From Thermalbibacter longus (GTDB lineage: Bacteria > Chloroflexota > Chloroflexia > Thermomicrobiales > Thermomicrobiaceae), in NCBI RefSeq assembly GCF_023806485.1, contig NZ_JAMSLR010000002.1, positions 62,001-126,000 of the forward strand: a DNA stretch of 64,000 nucleotides, read 5' to 3'. Below the pieces are notes generated by a model. It was not told where the DNA came from and ran no database searches. It saw only the letters and a list, made by a program, of their open reading frames with translations. The position numbers were made by a program, and so were the translations under genes. Of the stretch, positions 8,594-16,847 are shown piece by piece (position 1 is the stretch's first letter; each line of letters opens with the position of its first letter).

Positions 8594-9570
8594 ATGCGAT
8601 ATGCTTGTGGGCTGGAGGGTCTCGTCGTGGTCGAGAATGCGCTCGTCTCCCGGGTCGATCGCCTGGAAGCAGCGCTCGCGCGCCTGGCCGAGGCTCGGGC
8701 CGCGACGCAGGGTGAGATCCGCGCGCTGACCGAGGCGCAGCTTCGCACCGAGGAGCGGCTAAACGTCCTCGGTGCCCGCGTGGATCAGCTTGCTGAAGCC
8801 CAACTTCGCACCGAACACGCGTTGGCCCAGCTCACCGCCCGTGTCGACGACCTTACCCAGCGCATGGAACGGGTCGAGGATCAGATCGCTCGCCCAACCG
8901 CGAGGATCGATGACCTGGCAGTGCGCCTGGAGCAGTTGACAGCCCGGGTCGACGATCTAACTGTTCGGTTGGCGCACCTCACCGACCGTGTAGACCGACT
9001 CACAGCCAGGGTCGATGACCTCACCGAGCGGATGGAGCGGGTCGAAGGCCAGATCGCTCGTCTGACCGAGCGGATAGAGCGGGTGGAAGACCAGATCGCT
9101 CGGCTGACCGATCGTACTTCCTCGTTGACAGGGATCGTGCTCGAGCTGCGCTACCGCGAACGCGCGCACGTCTACTTCAACCGTGTGCTCCGCCGCGGTT
9201 CGTCTCCTCTCGCCCGATGCGCTCGACCGGCTGCTCGACGAAGCGGAGGCTGCCTGCCGGCCGCTTGACGCCTGCCGAGAGCGAGGATCTGCGGCTGGCC
9301 GATCTCCTGGCACGCGGCATACGCCGCGAGGACGGGGCAGAGGCGTACCTCGTCGCCGAGGTCTCGGGGCTCGTTGAACTCGACGATGTCACTCGCGCGG
9401 CCCGGCGCGCCGAGCTGCTCGCACGCGCGACCGGGCGACCGGTGGTCGCAGCGGTGGCCGGGGAGCGGATTGCGCCAGACCTCGACCGGATCGCCCGCGA
9501 GAGCGGTGTCTGGCGCGTCCTCGACGGCGTAGCTCTCCCACCGGGCGTCGACCTCCCGCCGGCTTCCTAG
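8594..9570 (+). pseudogene. Coiled-coil protein gene with C-terminal nuclease-like domain, disrupted by two frameshifts
   Basis: The reading starts in one frame (8594 to about 9197) with a long coiled coil of Leu/Val/Ile heptads. It ends with the conserved-looking LRYRERAHVYFNRVLRR. The natural continuation, VRLLSPDALDRLLDEAEAA, lies in the +1 frame (about 9198-9260). The C-terminal part, GRLTPAESEDLRLADLL to VAAVAGERI, lies in the third frame (about 9261-9570). Similar coiled-coil/DUF3782-like proteins with a PD-(D/E)XK-type tail are common in thermophilic Chloroflexota and cyanobacteria (recalled, not searched). Each junction needs a shift in the same direction, so the gene is either decayed, mis-sequenced twice, or recoded. 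GTG 8627 is an alternative start. Confidence 0.6.
8822..9115 (+). repeat. Seven tandem 42-bp units encoding a two-heptad coiled-coil repeat
   Basis: Units start at 8822, 8864, 8906, 8948, 8990, 9032 and 9074. Each encodes 14 residues of the type MERVEDQIARLTER or VDDLTVRLAHLTDR. Units 2, 6 and 7 are the most alike at the DNA level. The array can change length by slippage or recombination without shifting the frame. Confidence 0.8.
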
Positions 9571-9694
9571 CGGCCTCTCCCCGGCGCGCGACGCGCTGGA
9601 GCTGGAGCGGCGTCATCGCCCTTCACCGCGGGCAGCCGAGGTGTGCCGGGATCTCTGGTGAGGCTCTCTGCAAGCCGGAGCCGGTGAGGACGAA

Positions 9695-9703
9695 TGCTAT
9701 ACT
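9695..9703 (+). promoter_or_regulatory. Extended -10 promoter element ahead of rfbA
   Basis: TGCTATACT matches an extended -10 (TGN-TATACT). No good -35 hexamer lies 16-18 bp upstream. Transcription would start near 9710, giving a leader of about 100 nt before the rfbA ATG. Confidence 0.5.
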
Positions 9704-9807
9704 TGTGCGGCGTGCCGGTTCGGTGCCGGTCGTCGTGTGGTGGCCGGCTCGGTGAGGCCCACCCCGACGGGCGCGTCCCACATGTGCGGGCTACAGGGAT
9801 GGGGGCG

Positions 9808-10620
9808 ATGAAAGGGGTTGTGCTCGCCGGCGGGTTGGGTACGCGGCTCTACCCGCTTACCTACGCGACCAACAAGCACTTGCTGCCGGTCTACGACCAG
9901 CCGATGATCTACTACCCGATCCGCACGCTGGTGCGCGCCGGCATCGACGAGATCATCGTGGTCACCGGTGGACCGCATGCCGGTCACTTTCTCCCGGTGC
10001 TGCGCGACGGCAAGCACCTGGGCGTGCGTCACCTGGAGTACACGTATCAGCCGTCAGAGGGTGGCATCGCTGAGGCACTGGGGCTCTGCGAGGAGTTCGC
10101 CGACGGCGACGACGTCTGCGTGATTCTGGGCGACAACACGACTGACGCCGATATCCGCCCAGAGGTCGAGAGCTTTACCGGCGGGGCGCTCATCTTCCTG
10201 GCCCGGGTGCCGGATCCCGAGCGGTTCGGCTGCCCGGTATTCGACCCTGACGATCCGACTCGCATCCTCCAGATCGAGGAGAAGCCGGCCCACCCCAAGA
10301 GCCCATATGCGGTCACCGGGCTGTACATCTACGACGCGCGGGTGTTCGATTACATCCGGGAGCTGCGCCCGTCCGAGCGCGGGGAGCTCGAGATCACCGA
10401 CGTCAACAACCGGTACCTTGCGGCAGGCGAGCTTCGCTGGGTCGAGCTGCGGGGCTTCTGGAGCGACGCTGGCACCTTCGAGAGCCTGCACCGGGCCAAT
10501 CGCTACTGGGCCGAGAAGTGTGGCTGGCGTGATCCGGAGGCAGCCCGCCGGTGGGCCGAGGAGAGCCTGGACGCGACGAGAGACACCGACACGGTGGAGT
10601 CGACGAATGTTCAAGCGTGA
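9808..10620 (+). CDS. rfbA: Glucose-1-phosphate thymidylyltransferase-like nucleotidyltransferase
   Basis: This 270-aa enzyme should join dTTP and glucose-1-phosphate to make dTDP-glucose, the first step towards dTDP-rhamnose and related sugars. The signature GGLGTRLYPLT at the N-terminus binds the nucleotide. LLPVYDQPMIYYP, the ILGDN metal motif and EEKPAHPKSPYAVTGLYIYD are all present. It is shorter than the typical 290-aa RmlA. I chose ATG 9808, which begins the conserved MKGVVLAGG; the open frame upstream to 9694 runs through the promoter. The stop lies 14 bp inside argS. Other rml genes are absent nearby, so a different NTP or sugar cannot be excluded. Confidence 0.8.
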   Translation: MKGVVLAGGLGTRLYPLTYATNKHLLPVYDQPMIYYPIRTLVRAGIDEIIVVTGGPHAGHFLPVLRDGKHLGVRHLEYTYQPSEGGIAEALGLCEEFADGDDVCVILGDNTTDADIRPEVESFTGGALIFLARVPDPERFGCPVFDPDDPTRILQIEEKPAHPKSPYAVTGLYIYDARVFDYIRELRPSERGELEITDVNNRYLAAGELRWVELRGFWSDAGTFESLHRANRYWAEKCGWRDPEAARRWAEESLDATRDTDTVESTNVQA

Positions 10621-12766
10621 AGAGCAACGCGCAGCCGCGCTCATCAATGACGTTCTCGAAGAGCTGGGTTATGGCCGGCGCCAGCTCGAGATGCGACCGA
10701 TCCCCTTCTCCGGGGTGTGGGGCACCTCTTCGTCGATCAGCTACCAGATCGCGAACGAGCAGCTCGGCGCGGAGCTGGAACAGCTCGCTGCCGACTTGCC
10801 CAAGAAGGAGGCCAAGCGCCTCGTCCAGGAGCGCATCCGCGAGCGCGCGCAGCGAATCGCCGATGAGGTCGCTCGCCATCTGGCGCAGCGCAATAGCTTC
10901 GCCCAGGTGGAGGCGGTCAACGGCTACGTCAATATCATCTACGATACGAACCACTTCTCGAACGATGTGGTCCAGGCGGCCATCGCTCAGGGACCGGACT
11001 ACGGCAGGGGCGCGCCCAAGACCGATAAGGTGATGGTGGAGTTCTCTCAGCCGAACACCCATAAGGCCTTTCACGTCGGTCACCTGCGCAACGTCGCGTT
11101 GGGCGACGCGCTGTGCCGCATTTTGCGGTTCGCTGGCTACGACGTGCTGGCAGCGAACTACATCGGTGATATCGGCCTGCATGTGATCAAGACGCTGTGG
11201 TGCTACCTGCGCTTCCACCAAGGCGAGGAGCCACCACGCGAGCAGCGCGGGCGATGGCTGGGCGAGATCTACGCCGAGGCTGACCGCCGGCTCAATTACC
11301 GCCAGGACGTCGTCGACCTGCTCAACGAGCTGGCCAAGGAGGATCCGGTCTTCGTCCAGGCGATCGACCGGATGCTGAAGGAGCTCTGGCGGACGCACAA
11401 GGTGGGCGAGGATGTCGCCTACCTGCTGGGGCAGATTGCCCATGGCCGGGAGATCAAGCCGGACGCCTTCTATGACGAGCAGACGATCGTCCGCTTCTGG
11501 CCTATCGTGGGGAAGCAGCTCGAGCATGAGCTGGCCGATGCCCGCGCGGAGGCCGAGCAGGGGCTGAACGGCGAGAGCCAGGTGTCGCTGGCGGATCTCG
11601 AGGAGCGGTACGAGCGCTGGAAGCGGCTCGCTTCCACGATCGACTGGTGGCCGCACGTCCCCGAGTGGCAGAAGGAGGTGCGCGAGACCTTCCAGCGCTG
11701 GGAGCGCAAGGACCCGGAGTTCGTCGCGCTCTGGGAGGAGACGCGCGCCTGGAGCATGGAAGAGTTCCACCGCATCTACGATGAGCTCGGTGTCCAGTTC
11801 GATGTCTGGTTCTACGAGAGCGAGATGGAGGACGAGGGCCGAGCGATCGTCCAGGAGTTGCTGGAACGCGGCATCGCCGAGGTCAGCGAGGGGGTGCCGG
11901 TCGTCAAGATCGATGAGAAGCTGGGGCTCGAGCGAGAGACGTACCGCACGCTGCCGATCCTGCGCTCCGACGGCACCACGCTCTACTCGACGAAGGATCT
12001 GGCGCTCACCAAGCGCAAGTTCGAGCAATACGGTATCGACCGGGCCATCTGGGTGGTCGATGTCCGCCAGAGCCTGTACTTGCAGCAGATCTTCAAGATC
12101 ATGGAGCTCTGGGGCTTCGAGCAGGCATCCAAGTGCTACCACCTCGCCTATGAGACCGTGATGCTGCCGACCGGCGCGATGAGCAGCCGGTCGGGCAATG
12201 TCGTCCTCTACGAGGACATCGCCCGGCAGGTGCTCGAGCGGGCGCTGGAGATCATCGAGGAGAAGAACCCGAGCCTACCGGCTGACCTCAAGGTCGAGGT
12301 CGCGCGCCAGGTCGGGCTGGGGAGCCTGAAGTACGGCATGCTCTCGCGAGACAGCAACCGGGTGATCGTCTTCGATATCGAGGAGGCGCTCTCCTTCGAC
12401 GGTCACGCGGCACCCTACATCCAGTACGCGCACGCGCGGGCGTGCCGGATCCTGGAGAAGGTGGACTCCCTGCCGGCTGGACCCTATACCTTTACCGACC
12501 TGGTGCCGGAGGAGATCGAGCTCATCGCGCAGCTTGCGGCGCTCCCGGACGAGGTCGAGCGAGCAGCCGAGGAGTACAAGCCGCTGATCATCGCCAACTA
12601 CGTCTACGAGCTGGCACGTCGCTTCAACGACTTCTACCACGCCTGCCCGGTGCTCCAGGCCGATGAGCCGAAGCGCTCGGCGCGCATCGCGCTGGTGGCA
12701 GCGACCCGCCAGGCGCTGGCCAACGGGCTGAGCCTGCTCGGCATCGCCGCTCCCGGCGTGATGTAG
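10607..12766 (+). CDS. argS: Arginyl-tRNA synthetase
   Basis: A class I aminoacyl-tRNA synthetase charging tRNA-Arg. The HIGH motif appears as HVGH (His156-His159) in FSQPNTHKAFHVGHLRN. The second signature is degenerate, MSSRSGNVV from Met525, as usual for ArgS, which often lacks KMSKS. The N-terminal Add-1 domain and the C-terminal anticodon-binding helices (YIQYAHARACRIL, then YVYELARRFNDFYHACPV) are present. At 719 aa it is longer than the common 550-590 aa, with an extra segment of roughly 150 residues between HIGH and ERETYRTLPIL. ATG 10607 overlaps the end of rfbA by 14 bp. Confidence 0.93.
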   Translation: MFKREEQRAAALINDVLEELGYGRRQLEMRPIPFSGVWGTSSSISYQIANEQLGAELEQLAADLPKKEAKRLVQERIRERAQRIADEVARHLAQRNSFAQVEAVNGYVNIIYDTNHFSNDVVQAAIAQGPDYGRGAPKTDKVMVEFSQPNTHKAFHVGHLRNVALGDALCRILRFAGYDVLAANYIGDIGLHVIKTLWCYLRFHQGEEPPREQRGRWLGEIYAEADRRLNYRQDVVDLLNELAKEDPVFVQAIDRMLKELWRTHKVGEDVAYLLGQIAHGREIKPDAFYDEQTIVRFWPIVGKQLEHELADARAEAEQGLNGESQVSLADLEERYERWKRLASTIDWWPHVPEWQKEVRETFQRWERKDPEFVALWEETRAWSMEEFHRIYDELGVQFDVWFYESEMEDEGRAIVQELLERGIAEVSEGVPVVKIDEKLGLERETYRTLPILRSDGTTLYSTKDLALTKRKFEQYGIDRAIWVVDVRQSLYLQQIFKIMELWGFEQASKCYHLAYETVMLPTGAMSSRSGNVVLYEDIARQVLERALEIIEEKNPSLPADLKVEVARQVGLGSLKYGMLSRDSNRVIVFDIEEALSFDGHAAPYIQYAHARACRILEKVDSLPAGPYTFTDLVPEEIELIAQLAALPDEVERAAEEYKPLIIANYVYELARRFNDFYHACPVLQADEPKRSARIALVAATRQALANGLSLLGIAAPGVM

Positions 12767-12816
12767 CGGGTCTCATCCGGCGCTGCCCGGCGCTCGTCTC
12801 CCCGTCTCTCACCGGC

Positions 12817-13947
12817 CTAGGCCGGCAGGACGAAGATCCCGTCCAGCGTCCGCAAGTAGAGGAGGCCGCCTCCGCGGGCGACAGCGATGTCGCTGATCTC
12901 GACTTCCGGCACTCCGGCGACCGGCTGCCACGTCGTGCCGCCGTCCTGGCTCTCGTACAGGCCACGGACGGTTCCCAGCCAGAGATGTTGCGGATCGGCC
13001 GGGTCGGCGGCAATCGCGCGCAGCCCATAGCCGCGGGCCAGCTCGTCGGGCGGAATCGACTCGGTGCGCGGGTCGACGGAGATCGTCACCTCCTCCAGCC
13101 CGGTCCGGCTGAACTCCCAGCTCACTCCACCGTCCCGGCTCAAGTGGACACCGCGCGGCTCGGCCACGACGAGCAGGTCGTCCCCCGCGAACACCGCTCC
13201 GCCGCCCCAGAACTCGAGCAGCCGCTGGCCGGCGCTGGGCTGGCGTGGGTCGGAGAGGTCGAACCGCACCAGCCAGGTAGTGCCGCCCTCCGAGGTCAAG
13301 ACGCCGTAGAGCGTTGTCCCATCGAGCGCCACGTCGAAGACGGTCAACCCCGCGCTCTCCGGGAACGTGGCCCAGGTCTCTCCACCGTCCGAGCTGATGA
13401 CCAGTTGGCAGCGATCGCCGATGACTGTGTCCGGGTCGCTGGGGTGGACGAGAAGCGGGCGAACGTCCTGGACCTCGGTGATCGCTTCCCAACTTGCGCC
13501 GCCGTCCTGGCTGCGATGGAGCGTAACCGGCTCGCCACCCTGGAAGCAGGGTGGGTGATCGCCTAGGTACAGCGTCTCGGGGGCTGAAGGTGCCGAAGCT
13601 GGCACTCCCGGCCCGGGCAGCGGCCCTACCCTCTCCCAACCGCGCTCGCCCTGGCGGTAGAGCGTCGTCCCGGTGGTAGCGTAGAGCGCGTCGTCGCGAG
13701 GGTCGAGCACCACGACGGTGGATGCTCGCTCTCCAGAGACCTCGAGGTAGCCGCTCACCGGCGGTATCGGGGTAACCGTCGGTGTCGGTTCGGGTGTCGG
13801 CGTCGCTGCTGGTGAGGGCGTCGCGGTCGGGGTCACTGGAGGCGGTGTCGGAGCAGGCGTGGGGGCTTGTGGCCCTCGCCCAGTACAGGCGACCAGCACG
13901 CTACCGAGCGCGACTAGCCAGAGCAGCCGGACCATCCACCCGGTCAT
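12817..13947 (-). CDS. Lipoprotein with BNR/Ycf48-like beta-propeller repeats
   Basis: A 376-aa exported lipoprotein. Residues 1-20 form a signal peptide ending in the lipobox VLVAC. A Pro/Thr-rich linker of about 45 residues follows, then at least four Asp-box (BNR) motifs: SQDGGASWE, SSDGGETW, SRDGGVSWE and SQDGGTTWQ. This is the layout of surface sialidase-fold or Ycf48-like propellers. No catalytic sialidase residues are obvious, so binding or assembly is more likely than hydrolysis. I chose ATG 13947 because GAAAGGAGC precedes it. It lies downstream of the LCP gene on the same strand, after a hairpin at 13983-14002. Confidence 0.75.
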   Translation of the reverse strand: MTGWMVRLLWLVALGSVLVACTGRGPQAPTPAPTPPPVTPTATPSPAATPTPEPTPTVTPIPPVSGYLEVSGERASTVVVLDPRDDALYATTGTTLYRQGERGWERVGPLPGPGVPASAPSAPETLYLGDHPPCFQGGEPVTLHRSQDGGASWEAITEVQDVRPLLVHPSDPDTVIGDRCQLVISSDGGETWATFPESAGLTVFDVALDGTTLYGVLTSEGGTTWLVRFDLSDPRQPSAGQRLLEFWGGGAVFAGDDLLVVAEPRGVHLSRDGGVSWEFSRTGLEEVTISVDPRTESIPPDELARGYGLRAIAADPADPQHLWLGTVRGLYESQDGGTTWQPVAGVPEVEISDIAVARGGGLLYLRTLDGIFVLPA

Positions 13948-13982
13948 CGGTGCTCCTTTCTCCCTTCGTCCGACCACGGAGC

Positions 13983-14002
13983 TGCCGGTAAGGATACCGG
14001 CA
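13983..14002 (-). other. Perfect hairpin between the LCP and lipoprotein genes
   Basis: TGCCGGTA-AGGA-TACCGGCA is an 8-bp perfect inverted repeat with a 4-nt loop. It has no T-tract on the minus strand, so it could be an operator, an RNA-stabilising hairpin or a weak terminator. Confidence 0.4.
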
Positions 14003-14014
14003 CAGGGGAACGCG

Positions 14015-15718
14015 CTAGGGCGATGCAGCTACATCCTCGCCGAGGATCACGATGATGTCGTAGCCGCCGCTCGCGGCGGGGTCGCCGGCGATCGCCGCCG
14101 AGGGCGGCAGGCCGAGCGCGGCGGCGACCTGCACGGCCAGGTTAGGGTTACCACTATAGTCGATGACGAGCGACGTCGGGTAGTTGCCGGCATCGGGCGC
14201 CTGGGCGTAGGTCACGTTGGTGAAACCGCTGGCCTGCAAGGTCGCCGCGGCCTGAGCGGCCAGGCCATCGGTGAAGGTACCGTTCTGAACTAGGATCGCC
14301 GGGTTGCTCGACGGCGCGCTGGACTCCTCCGTCGGCTCGGCAGTCGGGGTTGTGAGCGGTTCGGTCGGGGTCGGCACGACCTCTTCGGTGGGCGTGGGTT
14401 CCTCGACCGCTGGTGTGGGGATGACTTCCGGGGTCGGCGGCGGCTCATCGGGCGGCACGGTCGGCTCGAACTCCGGGGCCTGCTCCGGAACCTGGACGGC
14501 GCTGCCGCGCACTTGCGGAACTGGCTGGCCCTCCCGGGGCGGCATCATCTCGTTCAGGACCTGTTGAATAGCTCCCCAGTCCGGGATCAGGTAGTAGGGC
14601 TGCCCAGGTTCCCAGTAGGAGTAGGTGGCGTTGAGCAGGCTATAGGTGCGGATCCTGCCGCTGTCGATCTCGGTGCCCAGCTTGGCTAGGGCCAGCACCT
14701 CGGTCGGGCTGAGGTCGGTACGCACCGCATCGCCGAGTTCCGCCAGGAGCTTATCGGCTCTGGCGATCAGGTTCAGCCGGATCCCCTGCTCGCGTAGGGC
14801 TTGCAAGACCTGTTGCTGGCGGGCGCCGCGGGCGAAGTCGTTGTCGTCGTGGCGGGTGCGGACGTAGCGCAGCGCGGTGCGCCCATCCATGTGCTGGAGC
14901 CCGGTCGGGAAGTAGATGCGGGTGTAGTCGAACTGCTCGCCTGGATACTCGTCGTCCTTGATCGGCGCTGGGACGTCGACCGTCACGCCCCCGAGCGTGT
15001 CGACGATTCTCACGAAGCCCTCGAAGTCGACCTCAGCGAAGTAGTGGATGGGGATACCGAAGTTGTACTCGATGGTCGCTCGAACCAGTCCAGGGCCGGT
15101 GACATCGGATTGCGCGCCGTACGAGTACGCCGCGTTGATCTTCGTGTCACCGTAGCCGGGAATGGTCACCAGGAGGTCTCGCGGGATCGAGAGCATCGCG
15201 ACATCGCGCGTCAGGGGATCGATCATGACGATGATCATGGTGTCGGAGCGAGGCACATCCTCCGACTCGCGCTTGTCCACGCCGAGCAGCAGGATATTGA
15301 TCCGGTCCTTCTTCTCCCAATCCGGGAGCTGAATGGGTGCTTCCTCCGAGCCTGGGGTCGGGAGCACGAGTTCCGGCGTTCCCTGCGGGTTGATCACCAC
15401 AGTGGGGCGCGGGGCCGGCGTGACGAAGATCTTATCGTAGGCGTTACGGGCGGCCAGCACGATCGGGATCAGATAGACGAGCAAGCCGGCGATCAAGGCG
15501 AAGCTGACCAGGCCGAGAGCGACGCGCAGTCTGGAGCGTCTCCCGCGCCCGGTCTGGGCCGGCGTGCCCGCCGCAGCGGCCGCGTAGGCAGAGTCCGGCT
15601 GCGATGCTCTCGCTGGAGGGTAGCCCTGGCGGCGTTGCCGTGCCTGCCGAACCTGACCGGCCGTCAACCTGACCAGAGGAGCCGGTTCAGGCGTCGGATT
15701 CGGGGGAGTGCCCTCCAT
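14015..15718 (-). CDS. LytR-CpsA-Psr family glycopolymer transferase with LytR_C domain
   Basis: A 567-aa membrane-anchored enzyme of the family that attaches polyprenyl-linked wall polymers to peptidoglycan outside the cytoplasm. A cytoplasmic N-terminus of ~65 residues precedes one transmembrane helix (about 68-90). The LCP catalytic domain starts near residue 140, with NILLLGVDKRE, the Arg-Ser-Asp-Thr-Met motif and later RYVRTRHDDNDFARGARQQQ. A Pro/Thr/Glu-rich linker (about 410-470) leads to a C-terminal LytR_C domain (ILVQNGTFTDGLAAQAA). ATG 15718 follows GGAAGGGG. Its likely partners are the surface-glycan genes elsewhere in the window. Confidence 0.88.
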   Translation of the reverse strand: MEGTPPNPTPEPAPLVRLTAGQVRQARQRRQGYPPARASQPDSAYAAAAAGTPAQTGRGRRSRLRVALGLVSFALIAGLLVYLIPIVLAARNAYDKIFVTPAPRPTVVINPQGTPELVLPTPGSEEAPIQLPDWEKKDRINILLLGVDKRESEDVPRSDTMIIVMIDPLTRDVAMLSIPRDLLVTIPGYGDTKINAAYSYGAQSDVTGPGLVRATIEYNFGIPIHYFAEVDFEGFVRIVDTLGGVTVDVPAPIKDDEYPGEQFDYTRIYFPTGLQHMDGRTALRYVRTRHDDNDFARGARQQQVLQALREQGIRLNLIARADKLLAELGDAVRTDLSPTEVLALAKLGTEIDSGRIRTYSLLNATYSYWEPGQPYYLIPDWGAIQQVLNEMMPPREGQPVPQVRGSAVQVPEQAPEFEPTVPPDEPPPTPEVIPTPAVEEPTPTEEVVPTPTEPLTTPTAEPTEESSAPSSNPAILVQNGTFTDGLAAQAAATLQASGFTNVTYAQAPDAGNYPTSLVIDYSGNPNLAVQVAAALGLPPSAAIAGDPAASGGYDIIVILGEDVAASP

Positions 15719-15767
15719 AGAACCCCTTCCCTTGCCTCTCCGGCACGTGCCGGCATGGCAGTTGTGG

Positions 15768-15776
15768 AGTATAGCA
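15768..15776 (-). promoter_or_regulatory. Extended -10 promoter of the LCP gene
   Basis: On the minus strand this reads TGCTATACT, an extended -10. Start of transcription would be near 15761, about 43 nt before the LCP start codon. Confidence 0.55.
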
Positions 15777-15855
15777 GCCGCCGGCGTGAGCGAGGGAAGG
15801 TGGCTGGCGCGAACGTCCGCCGAAATCCGGCCTGCGCCTCGCGAATGTGTCAGGC

Positions 15856-15884
15856 TTGACGGTCTCGTGAACAGAGCGCATACT
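15856..15884 (+). promoter_or_regulatory. Promoter of dcd
   Basis: TTGACG (15856-15861), a 17-bp spacer and CATACT (15879-15884) form a near-consensus sigma-70 promoter. Transcription would start near 15891, inside the inverted repeat at 15882-15902. Confidence 0.65.
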
Positions 15885-15902
15885 GACGTACGTACAGTCA
15901 GT
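15882..15902 (+). promoter_or_regulatory. Possible operator over the dcd -10 and start site
   Basis: ACTGAC and GTCAGT flank a self-complementary core GTACGTAC (with one extra A), making a 21-bp near-palindrome. The shape and the CGTACG core resemble TetR/AcrR-type operators. No TetR-like gene lies in the window, so the regulator is unknown. Confidence 0.45.
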
Positions 15903-15955
15903 GCGCGTCGACATGCCGCCTTCCGGGACTCGGAGCACGGCGGCTTGGAGGTCTC

Positions 15956-16546
15956 ATGATCCTCTCCGATCGCGATATCCTGGCCGCGCTCGAGAGCGGG
16001 CGCATCAAAATCACGCCGGAGCCAGACCTGGAGACGCAGCTCGGCTCCTGCTCCATCGACCTGCGGCTGGGCAACACCTTCATGGTCTTCGAGCACTCCC
16101 GCTTCTCGTACATCGATCCCCGCCAGCCGCAGTCCATCGGCGAGGCCATGCGCACGATCATCGTGCCCGATGGCGAAGCCTTCATTATGCAGGCGGGGGA
16201 CTTCGCCCTGGCCTCGACGCTCGAGTACCTGGAGCTCGCGGACGACCTGGTAGGCCGGCTCGAGGGGCGGAGCAGCATCGCCCGGCTCGGTATCACCGTC
16301 CACAGCACTGCCGCCGTCTTCGAGCCCGGCTGGGCAGGTACGGCGACGATGGAGCTGTCCAACCTCGGCCGGATGGCTGTCGCGCTCTATCCCGGGATGC
16401 GCATCTGCTCCTTCACTTTCGAGCAGCTCAGCTCGCCCGCGCTGGTTCCCTACAGCAAGAAGCGGGGCAACAAGTACGCCGGCCAGCGTGATCCCAAGCC
16501 GAGCCGGCTGGCCGAGGAACTGAGCCTCCTGAGCGACGGGGAGTAG
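15956..16546 (+). CDS. dcd: dCTP deaminase (dUTPase superfamily)
   Basis: A 196-aa enzyme that deaminates dCTP to dUTP, feeding thymidylate synthesis; some family members also hydrolyse dUTP to dUMP. Family motifs are ILSDRDIL at the start, GSCSIDLRLGN, RLEGRSSIARLG, and the active-site region AVFEPGWAGTATMELSN, whose Glu matches the catalytic glutamate. The length fits the family. Its promoter and a possible operator lie 55-100 bp upstream. The ATG follows GGAGG (TTGGAGGTCTC). Whether it is mono- or bifunctional cannot be told from sequence alone. Confidence 0.92.
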   Translation: MILSDRDILAALESGRIKITPEPDLETQLGSCSIDLRLGNTFMVFEHSRFSYIDPRQPQSIGEAMRTIIVPDGEAFIMQAGDFALASTLEYLELADDLVGRLEGRSSIARLGITVHSTAAVFEPGWAGTATMELSNLGRMAVALYPGMRICSFTFEQLSSPALVPYSKKRGNKYAGQRDPKPSRLAEELSLLSDGE

Positions 16547-16847
16547 AGCGAGGCGGTCTTCGACCTGAAGGTGCGAACCTGTCCAGCCTTCGGGCGCTGG
16601 GTCACCGGTGGCTGGAGCTGGGCGCCTCGCTTTCACCAGGAAGTGATACGCCGCCAGGCTTTACGATAGTTCCCTGTGCGATACTTCTTCCAGACGCCAG
16701 CGGTTCCGGGGATCCGCCTGGCACCCATGAACGGTCATCGGTAACGGAGGCAGCGCGCATTGCGCGCTGAGCGACTGTCTGTTTCACCGAGCCAGGCTAT
16801 CGCTCTCCGCCGCGATGACTCGCTCCATCTGCGTGGATCGGAGGGCG

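Noticed and set aside
8822..9115. CRISPR-like array
   Set aside because: The units are contiguous, coding and diverged, with no spacers; they encode a coiled coil.
10403..12142. 579-codon antisense frame over argS
   Set aside because: Composition mirrors argS codons; no motif or start signal supports it.
12812..12825. CCGGCCTAGGCCGG palindrome at the end of the lipoprotein gene as a terminator
   Set aside because: A loopless 14-bp palindrome overlapping the stop, without a T-tract; too weak as evidence.
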